A program made the translations under genes and the position numbers. From Streptomyces sp. NBC_01317 (GTDB taxonomy: Bacteria; Actinomycetota; Actinomycetes; Streptomycetales; Streptomycetaceae), in contig NZ_CP108393.1 in NCBI RefSeq assembly GCF_035961655.1, positions 7,277,501-7,341,500 on the forward strand: a stretch of DNA of 64,000 bases. The letters run 5' to 3'. Under the pieces are notes generated by a model. The model ran no database searches and was not told the origin of the DNA. It saw only the letters and a list, made by a program, of their open reading frames with translations. Each line of letters opens with the position of its first letter. Position 1 is the first letter of the stretch. Of this stretch, positions 50,308 through 62,300 are shown in pieces.

Positions 50308-53300
50308 ATGGACATCAACTTCCCTCCCGCTCTGCGGGAGTTCCTTGAGGTCTGGGTCGGTGCGAGTGTCGCGAGCGGTAACGCGCGGGACGGATTCAAC
50401 AGCAGCGGCCCCTATTACCGGTTGTCGGACGACATCGGGACGATGTCCGATGCGATGAAGTCGGCGATCCTGACGTCCGGGGATTCGCTTCCGCCGGCCG
50501 TGGCCAAGGAATTCGTCGCCGCGCTGAGGTTATTCGTGGACGACGGCGGGCGGAACCATCTGGCGGACTTCGCCGAGGAGGTCCGGACGATCGGTGACCG
50601 GCAGGTGGACCGGTCGATCAAGCTCAATGAAGCGAAGTACCAGATTCTTCTCGAGTTCATCCTGATGAATCTGGAACTCGCCCTCATCGCGGCGCTTGCC
50701 TTTTTCACCGGGGGTACGTCGCTGGCCGAGATCGCCGCGGTGAGATCACGTACCGCGTTGTCGATGCTGCTGATCCTCCAGCGGTTGGGGCACGCGGTGC
50801 CGACTCCGCTGTCGGCGTTGCTCGAAGCGATCCAGGAAGCGTTCGTCACGTTCGCGTCCCAGGTGATCTCGATGGTCGCGCCGGGCGATCCGAGGCGCCG
50901 GCGCCCGGATTTCGACTGGGGCGACATCGGGCAGTCGGCGGTCGCGGGGGCGCTGGCGGGGGCCTTCGCCGGAATCTTCTCGGGCGCGGCGGCGCCGTTC
51001 TTCCGCGACCTCTTCAAGAAGAACTCGCCGTGGAAGGACCTGTTCGAGCTTCCGGCCTCCTTCGTCAACGAAGGGCAGGCCGAGACCTTCGCGGAAGCCT
51101 TCACCAAGCTCATCTTCCAGGGCACGTTCTCCATCAACCCCGGCACGTTCGTGAGCGCCGGGACCAGTGGACTTCTCACCGAGGCGGCTTCCACCACAGT
51201 CGAGTACGGCGGGAAGTGGCTGAACCACAAATTCTTCCAGAATCTCGACTTCGGGCAGGGCCTCAATCACCTTCCGCCGGGCGGCCGGGAGGGGAGCGGG
51301 GGCGGCGATCACACGCCGCCTCCCCGGAGGACCGTGGACACCGGTCCTGCCGGGGGTGTCGATCTGTACGACCCCCCGGCCGACTACGGCATCAACTCCG
51401 TGCCGCGTCCCTCCACGGCTTCCGCCGACGACGCCTACGTACCGCCGTACGACCCCGGCCGTGGCTTCGACCCCGACCCCGACCCCGACTCCGACCCCGA
51501 CGACTTCGCGTCGTCCGTCGGCGACTTCAGTGAGACGTCGTCAGTTTTCAGTGACGGCAGCGATTTTGATGACGTCTTGTCCGTCTCGGACTACGGCCTG
51601 GACGAGTACGAGCAGCAGGGGCCGCCGATCGGAGTCGGTACGGGCCAGGCGGCGAAGCCGCCGTACCCGTACGACATTCCCGCGCGTCCGTACGACGAGA
51701 CCGCCGACCCGGAATCCGTCGTCGGCGAGAGCGCGCTGCCCTCACCGGTGGACCTGAACGCGGATTCTGTCTTCTCGACGCTCAGCCCGCAGCGGAGTGC
51801 CACGCCCGGGGACAACGGCATCGGAGCGCCGCCGAACATCCTTCCCCCGGTGGGTGCTTCCGCCCCCCTGCCCGCCTTCACCCCCGCCGGCGGGCAGGCC
51901 GCTTCCGGCGACCAGCACGCCGAGGGATTCTTCGCCGACGAGGACTTCGCCGCTCCGGACGAGGTGGTGTCCGACCCGGAGAGTGCTCGGTCCGACGTTC
52001 ACCGGCCGCCCCTGGCGGGGGCGGACACCGCCGAGTCGTCCGCAGGCCGGCCGGGCACCCAGAACGGCACCGGGTCCCTCCCGGACGAGACCGTACGAGA
52101 ACGCTCGGTGGACGAGGACGGCCTGGCGCCGTTCGACGAGGACGCGGTCACCGGCGGCACCACACCGGCGGCGGCCCTCGCGCCCAGCGCCTCCGCGCCC
52201 GCCGCCTCCGCCCCCGCCGGCGGGCAGCAGAGCGTCACCCCGCAGCCCCGGCCCCAGACCTCCTCCGTCGAGCCCGACACGACCGACCACCGGGCCGGCG
52301 TCCCCGAGGAAGTCCCGGCCGATGTCCCCGCCACCGACGGGACGCCCGACTCCGCCGGGTTGTCGCCGCTGCCCGGGCAGAACGACAACTCCGACCTCCG
52401 TACCCCTCCGTCCTCGGAGGAATCGGCGCGGCCTTCGACACCGCCGCGGACCGGCTCGGAGATCCCGCCGCCGTACCGGCCCGTTCCGACCGAGTCCCAG
52501 GACACCTACGGCCCGGCGGCCGATACGGACCGGGATGCCGACGCTCACGACAACACCGACGCCCATGACAACGGCAAGGGCAAGAGCCGGGCAGCGTTCC
52601 TGAGCGACCTGCCCGAGAGCCTGCCCGAGAGCCCGGACCCGGACGCCATCGCCGACGCACGGGACGAGCACGCCGACGCCCTGCGCACCTACGCCGACGC
52701 GAACCGTGCCGCCGAGAGCATCAGACAGCTCCCGCCGGACGCGGCGACCGGTTCCGACACCACCGTGCTCCGGACGGCCACGGAGCGGGAACAGCACGCG
52801 CGCGGTCAGTTGGAGGAAGCCGAGGCCCGGCTGATCCACCTGGGCGTCGACCCCTACGACCTGGGCCCCCGGCGCGGCTTCGGCAGCGCGGACCAGGTGC
52901 CCGTCGTCCGGCGCGACGAGGCCTCGCGCCACTGGATCGCCCAGCACGTGACGGCCGAGGACCTGCCGGAGGACCCGCCAGGTCTCGACAGCGCCGACAC
53001 CGTCACCCCCGCCGAACTGAACGCCGCAGGTATCACTCCGGGTCAACTTCCCCTGAACGCCGGCCGGCTGACGCCTCTCGACCAGGTGCGCCTGCTGATG
53101 GTGCGGTCCGGCTCCTGGCCCACCGCGCTCGACACCGTCGCGGCCAACGCGTCGCGGCGGATCTGGCGGACGGCGTCCGCGGAGTTCGAGGGCACGGATC
53201 CGGCCGGCGACACGGAGATGAAGACGTCCACGGACACGGCCGCCGCCCGGGCCTGGGACACGGCCGTCGGCCTCGTGCTGCCCCTGGAGCTGCACCCCGT

Positions 53301-56300
53301 GCTCGCCGACTCCCGCTACGCCGGGGAGGAGTACCGCGACGCGGTCCGGCAGGTCGCCGCCCACCTGGCGACGGAGGGGGCGGACCACCGTACGGCCGTG
53401 CACGTCGCCGGACGCCTCCGGCACGGCCTCGGACTGCGCCCCCGAGGGCCGGGCGGCGCCCCGGTCACCCACACCCCCGGCCGGCCCGAGGGCGCATCAC
53501 CGACGTCCGCCGACCGCACCCAGAGGGAGCCCGCCCCGGCCACTTCGTCACGGGCAGCCCCGGCCCCTACGTCCCGGGAAACCCCAGCCACTTCCTCCCG
53601 GGAAACCCCGGCCCACCCGCTGCTGGTGGGCGTGTTCGGCTCCGCCATCGGGTCGAGCCGTCTCTACCCGGCCCTCCGCGCCACCCTCGACCACCTCGAC
53701 CGACTGCGGCAGGCCGATCCCGCCCTGCGGGACGGCCCGCTCGACCTGGACGCCCTGGCCCGCCGCGTGCTCCTCCTGGACCCCGCGACCCCGGTGACCG
53801 GCGCGCACCACGGTGAGCTGTTCCGGGTGGCGATGGACGAAGCCGTCGAGTCCGCGGACAGCCTGGCCGCCCTCGCCGCGTTCCACCTCCAGCTGAGGGG
53901 CGTCCTGTCCCCGACCCGCGCGGTGTCCGACCCCAGCGGTTTCCAGGGTCGTGACTGGACGGGCTCTCCGCGTAAGGATCTCGACCTGACGACCACCGGG
54001 AAGGTCTCCTACCGTCCCGACGGCCTGCTGGAGCGCGGTGACGTCCGTACGGCGCGCTGGCAGGGGCCCGGCAAGCCGCGGCCGTACGTGGTGACGGCGG
54101 AAGGCGCCCACGACCACGTCGTGGTGCGCGGCTTCGACGGCGCGTCGCGCCGGGTGCCGATCGACGTGTTCGCCGAACTGCTCGCCCTCGACCCCGTGCT
54201 GGCCGCGCTTCCCTCCGACGTTCCCGTACTCCTGCTGATTCCCGGCGCGGGCGACAGCGGCCTGGAACTGCCCCGCCGTACGGCGGACCGGGTCGGCCGG
54301 CGCCTCTGGTCGGCCAACGGCCTGGTGAAACTGACCCCGCAGCGGGACCCGGCGCTGCCGCGCACCATCTCCCTGCTGTCCGGACCCGGCCTGCGGCGCG
54401 CCGACTGGATCCCCAGCGACCCCGGTCAGGTGCCCGCCCCCGGCACGGACGAGAACGCCCCTGCCTGGGAACGAAGGATGGTGAGCCACACCATCGTGTC
54501 CGACAGCGGGCCGATCGGCAGAGGCGTGTTCGACGACGCCGAGGCCCCGGCCGTCCTGGAGCACCTCAGCCACGCGACGGAGGCGACGGAGCACTGGCAC
54601 AGGAACCCGGCGACCGACGTCTGGACCCGGGACGACGAGCCCCTTCCGTTCGCCGGAAAGCCGGTGTACGTCTTCGCCGCCCACGGCAGGACGGGCGAGA
54701 CCCATGTGCCCCTGGAAGGAAAGACGGTCAAGGTCGCCCGGGAACGGGAGACCGGGGGCATGCTCAAGCGGCGCCCGAGCCTCGCCCGACTGCCCCGGGA
54801 GTACGGCATCCTGATGGAGGAATGCTGGACCGTGCCGGGCAAGGGGCTCACGACCGTACGCGGTGCCGCTCCCGACGCCTTCGTCCCCGACCCGCTCGCG
54901 ACGATCGGCAAGGCGCAGCACGCGGCCGACGAGACCGGGCGCACGGTGTACGGCGCCACCCGGGGCGTCGGTCTCCAGTTCCTGCCGGGGCGGGGTTACG
55001 TCCACGTCTCGTTGACCGACGCGCGAGGGCGGCGCGGCAGGTGGGTGGAGCACCGGCCTGAGCCCACCGGGGACGCCCTCGACGACCGGGCCCGGGCGGC
55101 CGGCCTGCACCACGGCCCCGGGCCCGCCACGGACGCGGTCCGGTACCGGACGCTGCGGCTGGTCCGTGCCCTGCGTCTGACGTTCGGGCCGGCCGTGGAG
55201 GACGAGAGCGGGTACGGGGATCTGCTCGGCGGCATCGGGGCGCTGGAGGCCCTGCGCGCCGCCGATCCGGTGCTCGGCGGCTTCGGGCCGTTCTCCCTCG
55301 ACCTGTTCGAGCGGGCCGCCCGCGCGGCCCGGCCGCAACGGTCCGGCGCGGTGGACGGTGACCTGGGTCCCGGCGACTTCCGGCATCTGCTGGCCGAAGC
55401 CGCCGGGGCCGTCACCAGGCGCCCCGGCCTGGCCCTCGGTGACTTCGCCGGCCTGCCGCACGTCACCGGCGCGGCCCGGCGGCTGGGCGGCCTCGCGGAC
55501 CCGGACGCCGAGGCCGTCAGGATCCTGGGCCTGTCCGGCGGCCCGGCGGCCGTCGGGGAACCCGAGCGGGCACGGCTGTTCTGGGCGACGGTGAAGGCCC
55601 TGGAATGGGAGAGCCGGACGCCCGACCCGGACGTACTCACCGCCAAGGTCCTCCATCTCGACCGGCCGGACCCCGCCCGGCGTGATGAGCTGTTCCTGCT
55701 GGTCGCCCGGGCGGCGGCCGCGGGACGTGATCCGTACAACGCGACGGAGCTGGCCGCCTTCCACCTCGAAGTGCTCGGAGCCCTCGGCCCGGAGACCCAG
55801 CTGGTCGATCCCAAGGGCGTGCCGACCGGCCGGAACTGGGCCAAGCCGGCGCCGGAGGCCGAGGTGGCGCCGAACGCCGGCGGGGTGCCGAGCGCCAAGG
55901 TGGTGACGGACCGCGCCGTTGTCGCGGCCCCCACCCAGGGTGGCGGCTACCGTCCCGTCAGCACGGAGACCTCGCCCTGGACCGCCCCCGGCCGGCCGGC
56001 GCCGTACCTGGTGTGGGCGGGCGGCGCGGCGGGCGCTCTGACCCTCACCCTGCCCGGCGGGTTCAGCCGCCCGGTGCCGTACGACGAGGTCGCCGAGCTG
56101 TTGTCGCGTGACCCGGTCCTGTCCGTCCGCCGCCTGGACGTGGATGTGGTGCTGACCGCCTCGAAGGTCGCCCCGGTGGCCCCCGTGGCCCCGGCGGGAC
56201 CGGGACCTTTGGCCACCGTCGCCCCGCACCCCGACCCGCGCGCCGTGGTCAGCGCGGCGACCGGCCGGGGGGTGTGGGCGTCCCAGGGCGGCGCGAACCT

Positions 56301-59300
56301 GGTGGAGGCCCAGCCGAATCTGTACGTGCCCTCCCTGCTCCCCCTCGTGCCGGGAAGTCCGGCGGCCGGCGACTGGGCGGCCGTCCGGCCGCGCGACCTG
56401 CTCCCGGAGGGTGCCCCCGCGCCCCTCGGCGATACGGGGGTCGTCTTCGCGGGTCCTGACCCGGCGTCGGACCCGGGCTCGGATCCGGACCCGGGCTCGG
56501 ACCCGGGCTCCGACTCCGCTTCGGACCTGATCCGGACCGAGGAGCCGGCCCCCGACCCCGACGGCCCCACACGCCCGCCCGTGGTCGACCGCGCCCTCGC
56601 CCCGCCCTCGGGGACCCCCGCCACCCCCGTCACCTTCGCCGACGGCAGGCGGATGCCCGCCTACGTCGACCACCTCAGGTCCCTGCTGCCCGGCGGCCTC
56701 ACCAAGAACGAGGTGGACGAACTCCTCGCCAACCCCGGCACGTTCGGCCAGAGCACCGTCGTCCTGCGCGGCATCGACGAGATCGTGCGGGCGATCGCGG
56801 ACGAGCTGAAGAGCCGGCCGGACGCACGACTGCCCGAGGGTGACACCCAACTCCTGTCCGACATCAGGCAGACGCTCCGCGAGAAGCCGAAGACGCTGGG
56901 TACGGAGGGCGGGCGGCCCTTCCCGTACGTCAACGCGAAGGGAAAGATCCGGGTCTTCCACCTCAAGGCGCGCCACTACGCCCACTGGATGCCGTTTGAG
57001 GACGGCTTCGGGAACGCCTCGAAGATCGACAGCATGCACCGGGGCGCCGCGACCTTCGGCCTGACCAAGAACATGCAGGCCAACTACAACTACGGCCTCG
57101 GTGCTCCGCTCGGCCCCGCGAGCACCGCCGCGTTCAGCGGCTTCGGCCGCCTCGCCTTCCGGTTCGGGTTCGTCAACAAGGTCGGATACACGCTGACGAA
57201 CGCGCGGATGAACCAGATGGAGACCCGTACGCTCGACGACTCCCGGTCGTACCTGGACGACGCCTACTTCGAGGCACGCGTCACCGGCGCCGTGCTCGAC
57301 CCCGGCGCCGGCCGGGCCACGCGCGAACGCTTCGGCTTCGCCGTCCGCAACGGGCTGCTGGTGCGCCTGCCCGACAGCGTGCTCAGGAGCTCCGAGCCGG
57401 GCCGGATCCCGGCGTCGATCACCCTGGACCGCAACTCCCAGTACCGCCTGGTCCGGATCGAGGGGTACGGCCCCGTGGCGGCGATCCGCGACTGGGCGGC
57501 CGGGCGCGTCGGGGCGCTGCCGGGCAGTACCGCCTACGCCGAGCTGGACACGTTCTTCTCCGGGGACAGTTTCCAGCGGCACGGCGGCATGATGGCGCGC
57601 GGCCGGGTCACCACCCCGCCCCTCTTCGCCGACGACGACAGGAAGTCGCCCCTCGGTGTCTTCGTGGTGGAGGAGGTGATCCCCCGCGCCGCCGTGCTCG
57701 TCGGCGAGACGGACAAGGCCGAGATGCGGGACATCAACACGTCGACGGTCCGCAGCGAGCGGAGCCGCGCGCAGGGCAGGAACCTGCTGCTCCAGGCCGC
57801 CGCCGGACCCGCGTTCAACTTCCGGGACATGGTCCCGGTGCCGTTCGACCTGCGGCTCCTGTTCGGGCCCAGCGCCCAGTACGGGCACTCGCGTACCTAC
57901 ACGGCCGGACTCGGCGGCGCCGGGACCCTCAAGTCGGCCGGACAGGTCAAGGGCCCCAGGACCGCCCTCTACCTGGTCGTGAAGTCGGTCCGCGTACGGC
58001 GGGCGGGTGACACAGGGCCGCCGGCCCGGTTCCTCACCTGGAGCCTGGACCGGATGACCAGCGCCGAGGCCCGCCGGCTGGCCGGCTGGGACGACGGGAC
58101 GGGGCTGGTCCTGCGCCACGGTTCCACGCCGTTCGTCCCGGCGTACCTGTCCGAGAACAAACCGCGGACCCTGGGCATGCACCGGGTGAAGGAGTTCACC
58201 TTCGACGACGGCCTGCGGACCCGGGTCGACGCGGACGACGTGGGCCGTACGCTGCTGGACGCGTTCGCCGACAGCGTCGTGAACGCCGTCGCCGCCCGGC
58301 GCCGGGGACTGGTGGCGCCGCTCGGCCACCTCCTGCCGCCCGGCCTGCCGAAGAGCTGGCGCGCCCGCTTCGACGACCTGCTGAGGCGCCACCCCGGCGA
58401 GGTGCTGGACGCGGCCAGGACCCTGCCCGTACCGCCCCAGTGGTCCAGCCGCGCGAAGTACCACACGGCGCTCCAGAACACCCTCCAGATCCTCGGTGTG
58501 ATCTCCGCGCAGAACGTCACCGCCAACCTGGAGGCCCTGAGCACCGTCGGCCTGCGGATCAGGCTGTCCGACCCGGACACGATCGGGCAGACCTACTACG
58601 AGCTGTGGGTGCACGGGACGCTGACGGGGCGGCGGTACGAGGGGAAGGACATCAACGAGGGGATGCGTTTCAGCGCCCAGGGCATCGACCGGCTGGACGG
58701 ACAGACGAGCGCCAAGCACGGTACGGAACTGGGCTTCGAGGGCACGTTCTCGGGCCGCGACCACAGCGTCGACAGCGCGGACCTGCCCAAGAACACGCTC
58801 GGGGTCACGCTGGGCATGCGCAAGGGGTGGCAGGGGGACGCCGAGACCTCCTTCGGCTCGACCGTCACCAACGAGCCGATGTCGGTGAGCAACGAACCCA
58901 CCCACCTGTACCGCTACGACCTCGCGCTCACCGCCTCGATGGGCGGCTACTGGCGGCCCCGCGGCATGATCCGCGGTCTGGGCCTGGGGCTGCCGGGACT
59001 GCTCGTGCTGGAGGAACCGCGCAACGTCCTCTTCGGCCGGACGCCGGTGGGGGACCGATTCCAGCTGCACGGCGGCGGCGCGGTGACCGGGCAGGTGCTG
59101 ATCAGCATCCCCGTCCAGCACACCCCCGCCGCCGACCCGCACGCGGACGGCGCGCTCAACCTCTACAAGGCCGCCGAGCCCGCCCCCGTACCCCTCACGA
59201 CGAAACGGGCGCTCGCGCTGGCGAAGGGCGACCTCGCGCCGCCCGGGGACGGCGGCGGGCCGCACACGGCGCGGGGATCGGACTGGTTCCACGCCTTCCA

Positions 59301-62300
59301 GCAGCACCCGTTCGTGATCGTCAGTGTGGTGCTGTCACCCCTTCTGACCGCGGAGGTGGACCGGGTCCTGGAGGCGGCGTCGGGAGGCGCCTGGCAGCTG
59401 GTGAAGGAGGGCGCTCCCACCCGGGAGGCGATCGTCCGCACCTTCACACCCCAGTACATGGCGGCCGGCTTCGACCAGAGTTCCGGGCCGCTGGGGATGC
59501 CGGGGACCGGCCTGCTGGGCAAGGGCCCCTTCGGCGAACTGTGGGGGACGTTCCGTTACGCCACCTCGGTGGGCGACATGACCGCCCTCACCTCGTCGAT
59601 GGCCATGGACACCGAGATGATCCTCGGCGGCACCCGGCAGGCGGCCGGCAAGATCAGCAAGAGCACGAGCCTGGTCTTCGGCGGCCAGGTGATCTTCTCC
59701 CACGGCCAGGCCCCCGGGCACGGTCTGCTGAGTGCGTACGGAGTGGTCGCCAACCCCCTGTCACGGTCGGCCGCGCAGAGCCTCAACGTCGTACGGACCG
59801 TCGTCGCGGACATGAACCGCAAGGGATTCACCCACCAGGTACTGGTCGCCGGGGACGTCCACCACCTGTTCGCGCTGACGGCGAGCCGGGTCGGGATGGG
59901 CTCGATCGGGAGGGCGGCGGCGCGCAGTCCGCTGGTGCCACGGTCCCTCGCGGGAGCGGCGGGGACGGCGCTGACGACCCCGGGCGGCCTGCTGGGGCAC
60001 CTGCCGGAGAAGAGCGCGCACCGGCTGGGCCTGCTCGACGACGGCCTGGGCGACGTCCCCCGGTACACGGACCGGCTCTGGTCCGCGCAGCCCTGGTTGC
60101 GCGGCGCCGGATTCGGTACGTACGCGGTGAACACGCTCGACCCCACCGAGGTGCTGCGCGTGTTCGAGCAGCGGATCGCGCGACTGGGCCTGGACGACGC
60201 GAGCCGGGAGAGGATCCGGCAGCTGGTGACGGCCCGTGCCACCCGGGCCCTGAAGGGCGAGATGACGTCCACGGGCCCCTCCACCCTGGTCACCGTCGGA
60301 GGCTGGGGCTGGAGCAGGGTGCGGATCGGCGACCGGTGGGTCAGGGCGCGGGTCGAACTGATCCCCGGGACACCCGTGTTCGAGGGGCTCGACCACAGTG
60401 CGGAGCTGGAGGAGAACCGGCGGGCCATCGAGACCGTCCAGAAGAACTCGGAGATCTCCTCCGGGCCGGACGTCGGGATCCTGACCACCCAGATGCTGCA
60501 CACCGGCGACACACATGTCCCGGCCGCCGGCGTCACGTACACCGAAAGCGGCTCCCACCGGAAGACGGTGGCGTCGGGTCACTCGACCACCACCGTCACC
60601 ATCTACCGGGCGGCGTCCACCGAACCGCACGCGGAGATCGTCACCCCGTACCGGATGCGGATCACCCTGGAGGCGGACGACACCCCCAACACGGGAGCCC
60701 CGGCGGGCCGTTCCCCGAAGTCCGAGGAGGGGCGGGACAAGGCGGTCACGGCCTTCGACCGTTTCCGGGGCAGGGACCGGATCGTCGAGGAGGCCGACAT
60801 CGGCGACCTGCGCGAGCACGTGCCGCTGAGCCTGATGGAGCCCTCGCCGTCCGGCAGCGGTCCGTCGCCCGCGGACACCCGCCTGCCCGCACCGGACCCG
60901 AGAGCCGTTCTCGCCCGGGGCAGGGCGCCCAGGCCGGTGCCCGTCCCGGTGGTGCCGACAACACTGACGGTCCGTTACGGGGACGGCGTCGAGCGGTCGT
61001 TCACCTTTCCCGAGAACGGCTTCCACCCGCGCGGGATCATCGGCCTGGAGAACATCCGCATCGCGAACGACCTCCTCCTCACCCGCGCCTACGACGCCGG
61101 CTTCTCCCTCAGCGACCTGGAGAGCGACGAAGGCCCGTCCGCCGCCACCCTGACCGAACTCCTCCGTACGACGAGGCGAACCGGCCTGACCCGGGTCGGC
61201 ACCGGCTCCGCCCAGGCGCTGGAGGACGGCACCAGCACCATGGCGGTCACCTCGTTCTACCCCCGCACCCTGGAGCCCGAGGCCTACCAACTCGCCGGGC
61301 TGAGCGAGAAGTCGTTCCTCGGGACCGACACCGGACAGCTCTCCCTGCGCTCGACACCCGACTTCTCCCGCGCGCTGCTGCTGACGGTCGCCGACGGCAA
61401 GAAGCTAGAGGTGCTCAGACGGTATGGGGAGATCGCGGGCACCTCGTCCGCCGACGAGCACACCCAGTCGGGGAGTCTCGGCGGCGCGTTCCTGTACGAC
61501 TCTCCGAACGGCGTGGGCCTCAACCAGGTGGGGTTGACCCTCCCCGGGCCCAACGACCTGGACGGCACCGGGATGCCGGTCGGCGACGACCACCTGACCT
61601 CGCGCAACCTCAAGCCGAAGACCGGACGCTCGTTCCTGTTCGCCGTCCCCGGCTCCTGGCTGAGCATCGGTGACGTACACCGCAACATCGTGGACTCGCG
61701 GGCCGCGAACCGGATCCGGGGCGGAACGTTCAGCCAGGCGCGGTCGGGTCCGCAGGCGATGACGTCCGAGGCGTACGTCATCGCCTGGATACGGGAGGAC
61801 ATCGCCCGCGAACTGATGCTGATCACCGACGCGAACTTCCCGGAGCGGGTCGGGAAGGCGTGGGACGCGGTCGGGAGCGCGAGCAAGGGGTGGGTCGACG
61901 GGGACAAGGCGTACTGGAAGAAGCGGCGTGGCGCCGCAGGTCTGCGCGAGACCCTCGACACCGCGCAGGACGCCCTGGACCGAGCCGGTGAAGCGGCCCG
62001 TGTCGCGGGCCTTCCGCTCGGGCCCGCCCGCACGGCCCTCGACGCGGCGGACACCGCGCTGCGACAGGCCCAGGACGCCGCCACCCGGGACCACGCCAGC
62101 GCGCGGAGCAGCATTGCCGCCGCCCAGGCCGAAGTGGACGCCCACGCCCGGTACGAGGCCGAGGCCGAGCCGGAACACGACGGCTGGGCGCGGCTCCTGC
62201 GGGACGAACACGACGCCGCCCGGACCCGGTTGGCCGAGGCCGTGACAGCTGCCGCCGCCCTGCGCGCGGCGGCCGATCTCCGGCTCGAAGCCGCGCGTAC

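Noticed and set aside
53548..59307. A 1,919-codon open frame on the minus strand inside the giant gene
   Set aside because: It is the complement of a coding frame with strong third-position bias; the plus-strand frame has repeated modules and motifs while the minus-strand product is low-complexity.
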